Positions 26,401 to 41,400 of a stretch of 64,000 nt of DNA are shown here, one piece after another (position 1 is the first letter of the stretch; the number at the start of each line of letters is the position of its first letter). The stretch spans positions 43,727,744-43,791,743 of the forward strand of contig JARCOQ010000002.1 in the NCBI GenBank assembly GCA_029207755.1. Direction: 5' to 3'. The notes beneath the pieces are model-generated. The model was not told the DNA's origin. It worked only from the letters and a program-made list of their open reading frames with translations, and made no database searches. The DNA comes from Chamaea fasciata. Lineage: Eukaryota > Chordata > Aves > Passeriformes > Sylviidae. The position numbers were made by a program, and so were the translations under genes.

Positions 26401-29400
26401 TTACTACTTCAGATTTTTGTCTTGAGCATCACATCTGTAATACACCAATAGTTCTTGCTTAATTAGGGAATATGCAAAACCACTTTATTCTGTTGACACA
26501 TATAAGGCATACTGAAAGATACAGGTGTTGTATAATAGAATTCTCTTACCTACTGATTGCCACAGAAATGCATTAAAGAAATTACTCAGTTACAGAATTA
26601 AATTCTCATATCTACATGTGCAATCTATAGTATTTTTCTCAGTTTTAAACTCCTGAATTGTTTAGGGGCTGGCTGTGTGAATAATTGCATCTTCCTGCCA
26701 TGGGATTGAGTTTACTGTGGACTGTTAGCTAATTTTTTCTTAATCTGAGTAGATGTGAGGTTTCTCACTAAAAGCCTTTTACTTTGGTAGTTGTATTTTC
26801 AAGTGGTATACTTACATAAGGTGTTGATAATCTGCCTTGGTGAGGTTTGGCTTTGAAAATATATGTTTGTTGATCTTTCTCTCTGTCAGCAAAATAATGC
26901 AAGCTGAGAAGTATATCTGTCTGAAGATACATGTTTTGTGATAAACAAAAGTGTTCCATTTGGGGATACTTTTTGTTCATTTTTACAAAAAATGTGTTTA
27001 CCCTTAAATAAAAGGCATAAGAAAGGTAAGGTAGAAAAAATAATTTAAAGTAACTATGGTGGAAGTAAGGGTAAAGGGTCAAAATTGAAAAACCTGAGAT
27101 GGCAAGGGAAAAGGAATTAAAGTAAAGAACCAACCTGCTGTGCTTTTGCCAGAAATGCTCTTGCGTCTAAATAAACTCCTTAATTGTCAAACACTATAAA
27201 CTTAATTGAAAAAAATCCATGTTTTAAAAGTAACTTATATTTTTTAGTGATATATGTGTATGTATTTATGTTTTTCAGACTCTCAGTGTTCAGTCTTCAA
27301 CAAATGGTCAGTTCATCTCTCCCAGTGATATTCAATTGAAATGTAATTATTGCAAAAGTTCTTTCTGTTCAAAACCAGAAGTACTGGAATGGGAGGTAAG
27401 GGGGGATGTCGGTGTTACTCTTAAATGATAATGTGTTTTAAAGTTTAAACTTAGAACTTTAATACAGTTTTTCCAGCTATAAGGTATTGAAATTTCTTTT
27501 AAAAAGTTCAGTAAAATCTGCCAGGTTCTGTAGACTAAAATTTAATTTCAGTACGGATAAAAGCAGAAGTCTTTATTCATAAATAGTTTCTGTGGAATTT
27601 TAAAAGAATGTATTTTCTCAGATCAGCTGTAGGTCCAAAATCTGCTTTCATCTTCAGTTATTCTAGATATGATTGACCATTATTACACTTCCTTATGAAC
27701 TGACAGAAGTATCAAAAGAGGATATGCTGAGATTGAGTGGCATGTTTTCTGTTCATTGTTTTCATGTGAAATTACGATTATTTGTAGCACTGTCAGCTTA
27801 ATTGGGATCTGTAAATTTTTAGCATTAGAAGTCATAGTCTAATTATGTGTTCGCACTTCAGTTTACTTTGTAAGTTGTCTTAATGGCAACTATTATTTCA
27901 AGTTGCACTAGTTAGACCTTAAGATTTTATCCATTAACCTTATTCACGATGCTTTGCAACTTTGCATTTAGAACAAAGTGTATCAGTTCTGCAGCAGAGC
28001 ATGTTCTGATGATTATAAGAAACTGCACTGCATAGTTACATACTGTGAATACTGTCAGGAAGAGAAAACGCTCCATGAAACAGTGAATTTCTCTGGTATC
28101 AAAAGACCCTTTTGCAGTGAAGGTATGTATGCATTTGTTTATTTGTACTGGTCATTGTTCTACTGCAATTGACTTACCTTGTTTTTTATATAATGTTAAA
28201 ATTTAAGGTTAGCAAGAAGTCTCTTCATTACTATTATTGAAGTGATTGTACCTGTTGTTATTAGTGCAGGTATTTTTAAATTTATCAGAACTGCCTCTAG
28301 AGCTTTTCACCACTTAGTCCAGGTTAAAGTTAACACTGTGTGTGTATATAAATACATAAACATATGTATGCAAATTGCATATATACATATGCACAAAAAA
28401 TTACACATTCTTTTTTTAAAGTGTATGCAGTAGTGCATGAACAACATTAACTGCACTGATGAACACCAAGCTTTCTCTTTGATTAGCATTTTCTAAATTA
28501 AGCACAACAGTAGAAGTTCTGTGTTGATTTAGATTGGTTACTTAAGCAATAACTTGAATGATGCCTGTTGCTGTGTGTTGATTACTGGCACTGCAATTTG
28601 CTTGAGTAATACTTGAATTTTCAAAAAGAAAACAACTGAAAGGGAACTCTATGGGCCTGGGATTCTTTTAAGTTGCATTGAAGCATGATTTTAATAGAAA
28701 TAGCAAAATTGTTTTTTAACAAGGACTTATCCTTTCCACTTCTGGTGGGCTCTCCTTTGATACTGATATTTAATCATGATCTTAGAAGTTTACCTACCAG
28801 TTTGGATGACCTGTCATTCACAAATAATGCTGAATATTTTTTTCTTTAGTTATAGCAGCAACACTTCCAATGTCATTTGATAAGACCTGTGGAAGATATC
28901 TGCCTTCAGGCAGATTAAATAGTAGATATGAGAGTTTACTTGTAGGAGGATCCTTTTAAGCTAGTGAGGGTCTTGGAATGCAGGGCTGAAGGTAGTCTTC
29001 CTTCCATGCCATTCCCTTACAGCTCGGGATTCTGGAGTCTTTCATTTCTGAAGAATGGAGTGTGGTGTTCTAGACTGCTAATTGATAGCTAGAGATTAAA
29101 AAACAGACAAATTAGGACCCAACCTTACAGTGTATGCATTGCTCAGCAGCCTCTAGCTAGAAATTGTTTCTGTGAATGAAACAGTTCCACAGAATGCATT
29201 CAAACAAGAGCAAGATATTTTTCTGGAGATGAAAGTATTTGCTTCTATTACTGTGCATATTTATGATTCCCTCATTTTAAAGCCATGTGACTGTTGCAAT
29301 TAAATGAGTTGGATTCATAATGCCAGCTACTTCTGTATGAGGAGGCTTGAAGTAAGTGAGGACTTTTGTTTCCTGTTGGAAAATCTGAGGAAGAAAGGAA

Positions 29401-32400
29401 ATCAAATCAGTCTCTCCTGTGTAAATATAGATACTAAGGAGGGGGGGCAAATCTGTTGCCAAATGTCTTAGTGTGGGTCTTGAGTTTGCAGGTGCTGGAC
29501 TGCCAACTCAGGAACAAATACTATGTTTATGAAGCGTGAATGTGCAAAATCTTACCGTAAAGACAAAGTTTATCAGCTTCCTGTGATGATCTGAACCACT
29601 GAGTAGTAGAGAGAGGATAGTCAAAAGCACCATTAAGTAGATCGTAACTTGAATAAGAACAGTGAATACCTGCCAGCTGTAGCTGAGGTCTGCTTTGTGA
29701 TGCATGTGACAAAGAGCTGTGTTTGTCCCTGTTGCAAATAAGCCAATGACCTAGACAAATTCTAAAGGAACCCTAGACTATTTATTTTGTTGGAAAACCA
29801 TCAGTTGTCATCGATGGCTGCAGAAATAGTGTAGTCCAAGGATTAGTAGTGCTTAAATCTGATGTGGGAAGGACAGGGCCAGGACTTTGGTGGACTTTTG
29901 GAGGCTAACAAATGGAAGTTCCATCATCAGATGTGGCAGATTTTTCTTTCCCCTTTTCCAGGCACCTAAACATCACCAGTTTGTCGTTAATTTCAAAGCC
30001 TTATTCCAGAAATATGTTTGTGAAATAACAAAACGAGTACAAGTACCAAATACTTGTTGGATGTGGAGGCCGTCCAGATTTTGATATTGCAGATTCTTCA
30101 AGGAACCTCACCAACACAGATTATTTTTTGAGCGTGCTGTTATTCTTCAGGAGAAGAAAATATATCATAGTTTGAGAAGGAATAGCCAGAGGTACTCAGT
30201 CACAAAAACGACTGGCATTTTTGGAAGAAACTGAGCTCTCAAGGGGAAATGTGGGGAATTTTCAGGGGAGTTTATAAAAGGCTCCTAGATAAAATCAGAA
30301 ATTAAACACGTGTTGAAATTTCTGCAAGTATACTTGCTCACTCATCTTCTTGCAGACTGATGGGAAAGCACATGTAAGATCAGCCACAAATATCTCTCAA
30401 CTGCTTACAGCTGCCCTGCTGGAGCACTGAAGATGTCGTCATTGCTCCCATTCTTCATACCTGGGGGTTTTTTTCCACACATGCATATACATACATATTT
30501 ACACACAAGCCCCAGCACCCACATTAAAGTCTTTTGGGTTAGTATTTGTGTGTGGTTTTATTCCAGCTCTATTTTTTTATATATTTCTCCTGAGACTATA
30601 AACACATGTGCCGGAAGTAGCTGAAACCTCTATTACAATAAGGTGAGATTAGAACTGACCTAGATTTTGTGCTAAAGATGCTTATTTATTGTTTCGTGGA
30701 GTATAGGATGCTTTTTCTGTTCTTGTCCAAAAATTGAATGCCACGTGGAGCAGTAGCTGAAAGAGTTTAATCTGTTCTACTGCTGCTGAGGCTGGCCTGG
30801 TGTTTTGCCACTAGAATGCTGCATTCAAAAGTATCTGTATCTAAATTAAATAAGATATATGTTATGTATGCTAAAGTAAGAAGTAACTTGTGGATTTTCA
30901 TGTTTGTGTAGTTACATGAGTGATAATTGAGGATAGGCTGTATAAGTTTTTAATCCTGAGGAAATCTTCAAGTTAACTGGATTTGGGGTACTTCGGGAGT
31001 GGGTGTTTTTTTTGGTTTTGTTAATGTACATTCCTTCTGAGAGTCTGGGAGAATGAATCAGTCTTTGGTAATCCAGCAATGAAACTATTTTATGATGAGT
31101 ATCATCTTAATTTTATTTTATTTGTAGATTTATTTAATTCATCTTTCCAGTAGAGCTAAATTCTATGACTTAAACAACATAGGCTTAATAATTTTATAAT
31201 GCAAATTTTAGTAACAGTGATGCATATCGGGTAGTCTTTTTCTAGGAAGGAGAAGGTCATTAGGCTGTTGGAGTAACTCAGTTATCTGATGCTTGGGAAT
31301 TCTTTTCAAATGGTTAATGCAGATAAAAGACAGCTGTCACCCTGATTTCCTGCTAATAAATTTCTGGGAATTATGGTTTCTGCAAATGAAACTCAATGCA
31401 GACATTGAGTTTTCTCTGAAAAAGTGTCTGATGTTTCATCTAAGTAGAGATAACCACTTAAAATACTGTAGAATTGACAAATGGAAAAATAAATTTAGGG
31501 AATTAAGAAATTGTACCTTCCTCTAGGAAAGGTGTTTATTCAGTTAAAGCATTGTAGATTTTAGAGTGGGATTTTCCTGACCAGCACTGCACTGATGGGG
31601 ACTGTTTGGTAAAGCATACTATTAAATGAGTAGTTGATTAGTTTTTAATTTACTTGAAAATACTACAGATAATGAGATAGCCTAAACACAGGCGTTAAGT
31701 TTTTTACAGGTGCTTACATACCAGTGTTTCACAATCAATTAGGATACTACCTCTTATTTATAGCAATTCCTGTTGTTATTAGAAACGGCAAAAAAATTAT
31801 TTAAAAACTGATGTGCGATATTAAGTGTTTCTAAAACTTAAGAGTTGTTGAGATGCCGTGGTGGATGGGCCGAGGAGGAGTTGGTGAATTGGCTCTGCCA
31901 TGCTGAGCTGCTGTGTCCCCCTAGACAAAGGGGGACATCAACCCTGCCATCAACCCTGCATGAATCTCTTAGCTCCTGATGTTTGATCTCATTATTTTTA
32001 AAGTGAGAGCTACAGAAAATGTTCAAACACAGCTTTTTTAATAGTTTATATTAGCAACTATCTTTTTGAGATGCACCGATACTGCTTTTAAAAATAAAAT
32101 GTACAGAATTTGGGCTAGCATGCAGAAATCTCTGAAGACAGTAAGAAATCACCGCTTTACACTTTGGGGTTTGTGCTTCACAAAGCTGTTAGGTCCTTTT
32201 CTACAGCTCTTGATAGAGGCCTGCCCTGTGAAATAATGTGGTCTTGCTATGGTGCCTACTTTGGTTTTGCTCATGACCACTTCTTTTGGCAGTGTCCTTC
32301 TTGAGATATATTCTAACCTGAAATGTCAGTTTACTTGTCACTTGAATTTGAAGCCTTATTGAGTACCAAGGTGGGACATCCTGGCAAAAGGGGACAAGTG

Positions 32401-35400
32401 AAAAGCAGAACATGTCTTAAATACTGCAAAATGCATGATCCATAAAAATACTTGTTCACAATTGCAAGAGTCTTGTTGTTAATTCAGGAAGATACTCCTT
32501 TCCTACAAACTTGGTTAGTAGAAAAGTAGAAGTGAATGTTGAAGGTATTTAGAGGTGCCTGGGCTATTCTGAGACACTATGAACTCCTTTGACTGCTATA
32601 GACAGAGGTTAGAATGGGACGTTCCTGGCATCTCTTTGAGCCATGGCAGTTTTCTTCAGGGAACTCTGTTGGCACAGAGGGACTTGGTCATGGCCATGAT
32701 TGTTCAGGCCATGTAATCTGATTAAGTAATCTGATTTTAAGTCTTTGAGCCACAGATGCCCATTCCAAACAAATTTTGTTACTGTAAAAGCTAAAATAAT
32801 ACTTTTTTGCTTATAAAAATGTGTTAAGGTAAAAGGGATAGCATATTTAATTCTGACAGGTCACTTAGGAGGTGTTTAACAGGCTCCCTTACTATAGAAG
32901 CACCAAGAGAAGGCTCTTGGTTATGCTGAAGGAAAAAAACGCACTCCCAGACAAACGTGCTGGAAGAGCTGGGCAGTTGCTTCTTGTGGTATTCCACTTG
33001 TGAAAGAGTCTCATTGTAGATGTAGTTTCCAGCTGGTGCTTCTTGGATGCATCTCTTCCAAAATTATTTGAAAATTATTTGACAGTTTTAGCTTGTTAAC
33101 CTGGATTTTATAATTCTTACAGTGTTCTTGTAGTGGAGAAATGGAAAGATAGAACTATGCTATGGAAGAGATTGTTTATCTTCCTTTCCCTTTTTTGATG
33201 GAGAGCATTGATAGTGTTCAAGTAATATAATTTAAATTTTCTGTACATGTATTGAGTATTGAATTTTTTGTTTTTCTTTGTGGAGAGATAATTTGTAACA
33301 TGGCAAAGAATATCGAGTGAAAACCTGTGCATTGTTCAACACCAGTGGTCCTTGTTAGATTTTGGTTCTTCAATGTTAATTCCACTGTTGTGTCTTTTAA
33401 AGAGGTTTGAGATAGTTCTTTGAGCAGAGGCAGCACTGACTGGTGCAGATAAGGGGTGATGCCATTTAATGTGCTGAGATTGTGAGCACAAGAAGAAGAA
33501 AGCTTATAAAGATCCTTCTTGTTAACGTGGAAGAATTATCAACCTGAAAAGATTTAAGAATAAGCAAAACATGAGTAACTGGATTGGAGTAGGAGGGAGG
33601 AGAATGGAAGCAAATAGTACCTAATATCAGGAAATAGTAGGATAAAGTGAGGGTGTATGAAGGTTGGATTGAATAATAATGAAAAGATTCTTAAGGTGAG
33701 GACAAGGAAGGAAGGGGTATACACAACTTCTCTTTACACAGGAGAGGGTAAGGTCTACTTTAACAGTAGTCCAAGCAGGACCCATAATTTGGATACATTG
33801 CGTCTGTTCTCCTAAAAATAATAATGTTTATTATGAATCCAGAGACAGCAGGTGATAGCTGTGTGGGTATGGAAGAGGTTTTGCATGCACATCAGTACAG
33901 AGGGAGATAGAGCAGAAAGGTCTGGATGAAACATAGCTCCAGAAAGCTTCCAAGACGTAGCTTGTGATGCTACAGGCCTGTTGTTACTCTTCTCTAGAAC
34001 AGGTAATAGTTGAAGTTATTACAAGATGAGAGAACAGCATGTCTTGCACGTTACTTGAAAGACAAAGGTACTTTAGTAAGGACAGCCTTTCAGAGGTTAA
34101 AAACCAATTCTTTTAGGATGGAACTACTTTCTGTATGAGGCCCTGTGGTAAAAAGGGACTGGTGTTGAGGACTCAGGATTATTTCTGGTTCAGCATGCCT
34201 TTTTACACAGCTACTTGCAGATGTAGAAATGTACTGAACTTCTGTAATTCAGGTAGGTGCTCCTGGTAGAGTAAGACCATGTTCTTAGTAGCTCACTTGC
34301 ACTGAGTCTGCAGTCAGTCAAGTGAAGCAGGTTTTCTGCCATGGGCAACTCTGCAGGGCTGAACCTCGTGATTCTTGGATCTGTAAAGAGAAAGGAATCT
34401 CTCCTGGAACTTTCCTGAGGTAGAGGTTTTGAGGAACTGCCTGGGTGTTGTCTTATCAGTAATCTTCTCTTGTATGTGTTCAGATCGTTTTCTTTCTACT
34501 ATTTATGTGGGGAACCAAAATTCAGAGCTCTTAAGAGATAGGTTTTGTGTTGGGTTTTGCTTGGAAGCCAGAATGCTAATAGTGTAATAAAGGATATGTT
34601 GTCAGAATCTCACCTACTTGGTTTTTGTTTGCTTCAGGTTTTGAGTTCAAGATCCTTCTGGAAATGGTCCTTAGTGGTCTTTCTGAGACAGCCAGCTTGT
34701 GGGATGGTATTAGAACTTTATTAAAGACCATAATTAATGACTGGTGTAGCTTGAACCAAGTAACCTGTGCTTATAATTCCTTTCTAAGTAAGAGCTGTTT
34801 TCTCTCAGCCGCACTTCAAAGCAGTAGCGTTTTCCAGCTAATCACACTGTAACTTGTGGGTCTGATGTTGTAGTAGAAATCTTGAGGAACTTAGATTTTT
34901 CTGAGATTTTTTTGTTCAAAATGTTGGAACTGTCAGCTGTCTGTTTTAGGTAGTGTTAATACTCATGAACCCCACATCCCCAGGGGAGTTAGGCTTTGTG
35001 ATTCTGCTTTACCAGTCTTCAGGGTTGTAAAAATCTACTGTCACCATCAAAAGTTTTGTAAAAATGTTTTTTTTATCTTCTGTAGTGACCTTCAGCAAGA
35101 AGCCCTGCAGTCAGTGATCTATAAAAACCCCCATGTGTTCCAGGCACTTAGGTCTTAAGGGCTGGAATTTTTGACTTTTTGTTTCCCCTTACTTAATGTT
35201 GACTGATCATTATTTTTATGAGTCACAGAGATGTGGGAGATGTTTGACTGTAGAGTGGAGAACTTTTTACTTTATAACCTTTTTTAAGAAAACAGCAGCA
35301 TCGTCTTCTACTTTACTTCCTGTAGTTCAGCAGCCAAGAAAAATGTCAGTTTTGTCTATTCCTTTTTGTAAACTATTTAGCCAGGTGGACATAGGTTGCC

Positions 35401-38400
35401 TGGTTGGTAGTAGAGGAGTATTACTAGTCTATAGTTTTGAAAGGGTTATGAAGCATTGGGTGCTTTTCTAAGAGATAGCTGAAGAGGAGGTTACATTGTG
35501 GTGCTAAGGCATCTCTAGAATTTTTAAAAAGTGGAAAGAATATGATGCTCCATGCAATAATGAGAGATGCAGCCAGAAGGAAAAAAACACTGGCAAGAAA
35601 TTTTGCTTTTAATTGGTATTTTTGACCAGTAGCTTGCACACACTGTTATCTTTAGGATTGTTATTTCCTTCAAAGCAGTGTATTTAAAGTCCAAATCAGT
35701 TGCACTGTAAGGATGGTTGCTGGATATGGCACTTTCCATCTGTGCAAGTAATCTTCTTTATTCTGTTGTTAAAGAACTTAAAAGAAAAAGCCCCCAAAAA
35801 AACCCAAAAAACAAAACAAACAAAAAACCCCCCCCAAAACCCACTTTAAGCCTACAGTGTCTTATTTGTACAATATTATATAAATGTCTTGTTTTGACAT
35901 TACTAGCAAATTTAATTTGTTAGCAAAGCTTGTTGCATTGCAGGATAAAGTTTCTCAAGAACCTTTTGTTTTTGGAAGATTCAGTCTGCTGCATCTTCCA
36001 TTTGCATTCTTTTGCTTTTAGTGATTTAAAAATAGTATCTCAGTTTCACACATATGAATTCTATCCTAATAAACAACAGCAGAAGTCACATAATTGAAAT
36101 TACTGAATACATTATAGTGTTTTTATATTCTGTATGGCAGAGGAAGTACAGCATGTATGTTACATACTGAGTTTCATAAGGTGTCAGAAGTATAGAAGTC
36201 TGCATTTGTTAGATTATATCTGTGTCCTAACAGAGTGGACACTTGGAAGACTTGAATTCTGGTCTTTGGTGGTACTGTGATATTTGGTAGATCATAAAAG
36301 TAGGTGCAGTACCTTAGATTAAAGGTCTTTGTAAATGTTATCTTGTCCCTCCAGTGTTCGATATAGACAGTTATTCATCTCATCATTCTGTTCTCTCCTG
36401 TAAAAGTAGGACAATTACAGAGTTATACAGTATATGATTTAGGCTTCAGCTGAATAGGCGTGGGATTTGAGGTCATTTAAATGCAATATATTCTGAAAAT
36501 AGCCTATATAATAGCTACAGTATTCATCTGTCTAATGCATTTAATATATTAGAATCTTTTCTGGTTTGCTTGAGGGAGGATCAGATTACGGAAGAATATA
36601 GCTGTCATTATGGCTACCTTGAAATTACAGACTGCATAGTAAATGAAAACAAAACCAAAAAACCCTCACGCTGAAACAAAACAAACAAAAAAAAACCTCC
36701 TAAACACAACTCACCAAAAACCCCCCCAAACACAAAACAACAACCGGCCAAAACAATCAACACCTCCACTCCACCCCAGTGTGGAAAAAATTTTAAAATA
36801 TTAATTACCTACAGACTGTTCATAAATTTCATTTGTAATTTCCTGTCATTGCATAATTCTCACTACTGACCATTGCTTGCTTTACAGTTACATTTTTTAA
36901 GAAATCCTTCAGTTCTTAGGTCATCTTGTACATATTAGAGTTCTTCAATATGAATTAATTATCTTAAGTGGTTTGTTTTACTAATATAAATAAAGGTAGT
37001 AATAAAATGAAGTTTATCCATGAAGATAGGTATTTTCTGTAGTAGATAGTGTTGTCTGGATCTCTAGCATTTTTGAGGATGTGTAAGTGAGCAATGTAAC
37101 TCCAAGTCAATGCTTTTGCATGGGTCTGTATTAAAAGAAAATTATGTGATTTTTTTCCTGACTGTTCATTCAGGGATTTGATAAACAAAGATTCAGCACA
37201 GGGTTTTGAAAAAGATGCAGGCATCACAGGAAACCATAGAGTTGTGTAGAGAAGATATTTGGGTAAAAATGTCTTGAAATAATAGCCTTACTGTGCAACC
37301 TGAATTTGTCTGAAGGCCCAGTTTTTAGCTGTTGCTGTATTCACTTAATTTTCGATATTTAACTCTTAACTGTGATATCTCTTTGTAAAAATTACTTTGT
37401 TCCTAATGTTTAAAATCTGTTTCCAGGCTGCAAGCTGCTATATAAACAAGACTTTGCAAGACGGTTAGGACTGAGATGTGTTACTTGTAATTACTGCTCA
37501 CAGCTGTGCAAAAAGGGAGCAACTAAGGAACTTGATGGTGTAGTGAGAGATTTCTGCAGTGAAGAGTGCTGTAAAAAATTTCAGGACTGGTACTACAAGG
37601 CAAGTAACTCAGAATTTTTGACGAGAGCTCCACAGATAAAAAAACCAAAAACGCACATGTGAGGATATCTCAAGGACTGTGCAGCAAATATGGCTTACCT
37701 TCAGCGAAGCATTTGCTGTAGAATAAGCAAATGTATTAATTTCATAATTTGAGTTTTCGTAGAACTTAGAGCAGCATTTCTATCATCTGATTTTATTAAT
37801 TCATTTGGCAAAGAAGTCTTGAGTTACAGAAAAAGAAAAAATTACTATATATATTTGTTACTTTACAATTCCAATTTTTTCTCAGTTAATACCACATTTT
37901 TCTTGTCAAAACTTCTTAAATGTGTATTCAGAATGTTAAAAACGCTGTTAGTAGCAACTGGATACCTTGAGTTCACTGACATTAGCAGAGTTTTTCTTGT
38001 TCCTGTTTTTGCCTCCTTTTTTGCCTTTTCCCTTCTCCCACAGTTTGAGCTGCAGAGGCTTTGATTGTTCAGTATTTCCCAGTGGAAAGGATGCCAAAGG
38101 AAAAAGCAAGACCAAATGGATTTCTAATAAAAGTTTAAATCAAACAGATGGCATCTATTTCTAAGTATCTGGAAGCTTAACTGCCTTGTGAAGCACAACC
38201 AGCAGAGACTTCACAATAAGAGGTTTTCTGTTTACATTTTTTGAAAGGAAAAGATGAAATTGGACTGGGTTTAACCTGCGATTAGTGCCATGGATAAAAT
38301 ACTTGATCTCTGGTGTGAACGCCCTGGAAAGCTACACTGATAATTTCAAAACAAGAACTACACTGTGGATGCAGTTGCAAAAAAGACAGTACAAAATTCA

Positions 38401-41400
38401 TCACTATACCAAAACTCTGCACACACCCTGGAAGGCAGTAAAAAACTTGAAATGTTAGAGGGCTAGATACATGTCCTGTAATTCAAGATTACCTACCGTA
38501 AAAGAACTGAATAGGAAGACATATCTGATATTTTGGAATGTCTGATTCCAGAAATGTTACAGCCAAACTTTGTAAATTCTTTATTTTGAGCAATGTATGT
38601 AGGGTCCTGTTAGTCATTCCTGAAAGAAAACTATTCAAGACTACAATGTGTTTCTTTCGTCTCATATGAAAACAGGGTGACAAAGCTTGGCTGCAAAGTT
38701 CTTAACTGAAATATTAAGTTCATACAATAGTATTTAATCTGTCTATATGCCTTAAAACTCGGGGTGTGGGGTGAAATTTATCCCTGTGAAAAAAGTGCCT
38801 TCTGATAGAAAACTTGAATCTTTGATGTGCTTTAGAAATCTTTTGGTGATTCCGCAAAGCATATAGTCTGGAGGTGTGCATACCAAAGTACTTTCATGTA
38901 CCTTAGCTTCTGTGGAAGCTTGTTCTGTGATTCAGCTTTGAGAACCACTTGAAAACTCAGACTTCAGCTTATGCTGATTCATGGGATGAGGTAATAACAG
39001 GCCCATGAAGTCTGCTTAAATGTTGTTGGTACTGTGTTGCAAGAATGTTAGATCTGGTGTTATACAAAGGCAATTTAAACAGATTGGCTGGTAATTAGTG
39101 ACTTCTGATACTTTTGATCGTGTTGACATGTTACGTAATTTTACTTTCTGAATCTTACACTTGCTAGTGGAACTAGGGTTCCGTTATGAAGAACTGTTGG
39201 TAATTTTTTTCAAGTGCTTCTTAAAGCCATAATACAATTGAGTTTTGGTTTAAAAAGCTTGAGATTTATTACAGGGGAAAGACATGTAATAGGTTTTGGG
39301 GAAATGGTGTCTGTTGCTAAAATTCTCTTTTTTATTTCTTTACATCCTTTCTGGTAACTTCTCCCACTTCATGGAAGTCACTCCAGATACCTTAGATTTG
39401 GTAGTGCATTGTTAGCTCGTATTCTTACCTAGCCAAAATAGACAATGATCAAAACATAGGAAGGCAGAATGGCTAAGGACCATTCTCTGAATTTGTACTT
39501 CATTAGCTGTTCTGTCTGTTAGCTTCTTAAAAGAATAGTTACATATGTATGAGCTTTGTCTCATTTATGCAATGTTCAGTGTTATTTTTGGAGTTTGAGT
39601 GAATGTATACATAAAGAGAAATAAGTAGTAATAATCTAGTAATGTTTTAACACCATCATTGTGTTCATTAAACAAGTGTTTGTCTCCATCTTCTTTGTCT
39701 ACTTTTTTTTATGGACACATCTTTCACATGTAGTATTACCTGGAAAACATTGTAACCTTTTAAAATAATCAACTATTACGGGAGCACTTCCCCGAATGCC
39801 AAAATTCTCTTCTCAGAAAGCCAAGAGCAGTTAGCAATGGTAGAAGAACAGCAGCTTATCTAGAAGTATTAACAGTTCATTAGACTTATGTAGATAAGAG
39901 TCCTTTCAACCTAATATGAGGTAGTGAAATATGAAAGAACAGTTCTAGTCCTGATCATCTGTTGGGCAACAGCTGCAGTTACCAGTTGGTGCCAAGTTGT
40001 GAGGAAATTTCTACTCTGTGGGTTCTATGCATCTCTGAGACGAGGCAAAATTTTGGGTGTCTTGAGGTTAGCTCTGTAAGTTTTTAGAGCTCCTCCTGTA
40101 AACTTGCTTGCAGTGATTTGGATGTAATCCAGGAAACGCCTGGAAATGTCGATATAAATCATTTAGTACCCTGATGTTTGATGATAGTTTCTATCGTTTG
40201 GTGTTAAATTAGAGCATTGAAATTACCTTGAAAAAGAGTATACAGTTCTGAGAACAGCACAGAAATCTGTTTCTTTAAATACACACTGAGAAACATTGAT
40301 GACAGTACTGCAGGCTGAAGTGCACACAGGTCATACGAGGCTACAGTGGAGCATTGATTAGACTCAGCATGTGCAGTGATGACTCTGTATTCAGTGGGGG
40401 TCAGGTGTCTGCAGCACAGAGTAAGTAGGAGATAGGGAACTACAGTACAAGGGAAGGAAAAATTATTGTGGCTAGTGAGCTCAGCAATGATTGTCAGCAG
40501 TGGTAAAATTTGAAAGTGGAGCCAGCATTAATCAAAGTGGTAAAGACAGCAAGACAGCCTTGTGGAATTTCTCTTGTCGGAATTCAGCCATTCTCTAGCT
40601 AGACATCTCAAACTCCAGAAGGTACTGTTTCAGAGCAGTTGATCTCCTTTCTCTTATAATCACTCACTCTCTGGGAATATCTTTTGCTTTCTATTTGCTG
40701 CACTTGAAGCCGGAATAGACAGCTGAGATTAGGTCAAGTTAATAGTAGTCCAAACCGCTGGAGAACATTAGGAACAGGTGATGGAAGGATTAAAAATGTA
40801 AATAAATGCCCCACATATGAGAATTTTATTCTTTTAACCCAAATTCGGGGCAAATATTAGTGATTTATACTTATCACCGTGCCCATTTGAACATGTTGAA
40901 ATGATGGGAAAAGAAATGCACCAAAAAGCAGTCGTGGGTGGCAAAGGACTTGTGCAGTGCAAGCACAGCAAGCGGAGATGGGATTTTCGGAACACAAAGA
41001 TAAGCAGACTCGAATCAGCTATTTTGGAGATTCAGTTAACGTTTAGTGCCGGTATCCCAGGTTAAAACAAATGAAAATGGGGAAGGAAGGAAGGAAGGAT
41101 CATAAAATGTCTCGAAAATCATTGATTTGTTTTCACTTCCAATAAAATTTGATGGTCAGGGAAGTGGGTGAGCAAGCAGTTAGCAGGGAGCTTCAGTACA
41201 TGGAACAGTGTATAACATTGACTGGAAGTAGAAGTATGGAAATAGTAGAATTAAAGTATAGCAAATGTAGAGATAGGAAGTGAAGTGTCACTATAAAAGA
41301 ATCCCAGGTTTCCTGAGGAATGGTAATTTCCATGCAGAAACAAACCAATTTTTTTTTTTTTTTAAACCTAAATAATTTAGTAGAAGCTCAGGAGAGACAA

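Larger units (their letters stand above)
21529..27278 (+). other. Intron W5-W6
   Basis: 5.75-kb phase-0 intron. It contains a (TA)n microsatellite at 21617-21636 and two tandem hairpins at 25947-26023. There is also a palindromic CA/TG run near 24053-24068. No transposon recognised. Intronic open frames such as 26768-27133 minus and 26064-26390 minus resemble no known protein. Confidence 0.85.
28123..37426 (+). other. Intron W7-W8, 9.3 kb
   Basis: Phase-1 GT-AG intron (gtatgt ... ctgtttccag). It contains an imperfect AT-rich palindrome at 28361-28391, a 7-bp stem at 31915-31936 (gtccccc / gggggac), and A/C-rich strand-asymmetric tracts at 35783-35842 and 36641-36777. No transposon recognised. 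Open frames of 60-90 codons occur on both strands but look like noise. Confidence 0.85.

Noticed and set aside
26768..27133. Minus-strand open frame of 121 codons
   Set aside because: Composition is Phe/Tyr/Leu-rich as expected from AT-rich DNA read in reverse. No domain, no start context, inside intron W5-W6.
28361..28391. AT-rich imperfect palindrome
   Set aside because: Simple tatg/cata sequence; palindromes of this kind arise easily in such low-complexity DNA.
37600..37608. GT donor at 37604 for W8
   Set aside because: It adds four bases and destroys the frame with W9, so the GC donor at 37600 is preferred.
41080..41099. GGAA run as an ETS-driven enhancer
   Set aside because: Only about five units, too short to claim function without binding data.
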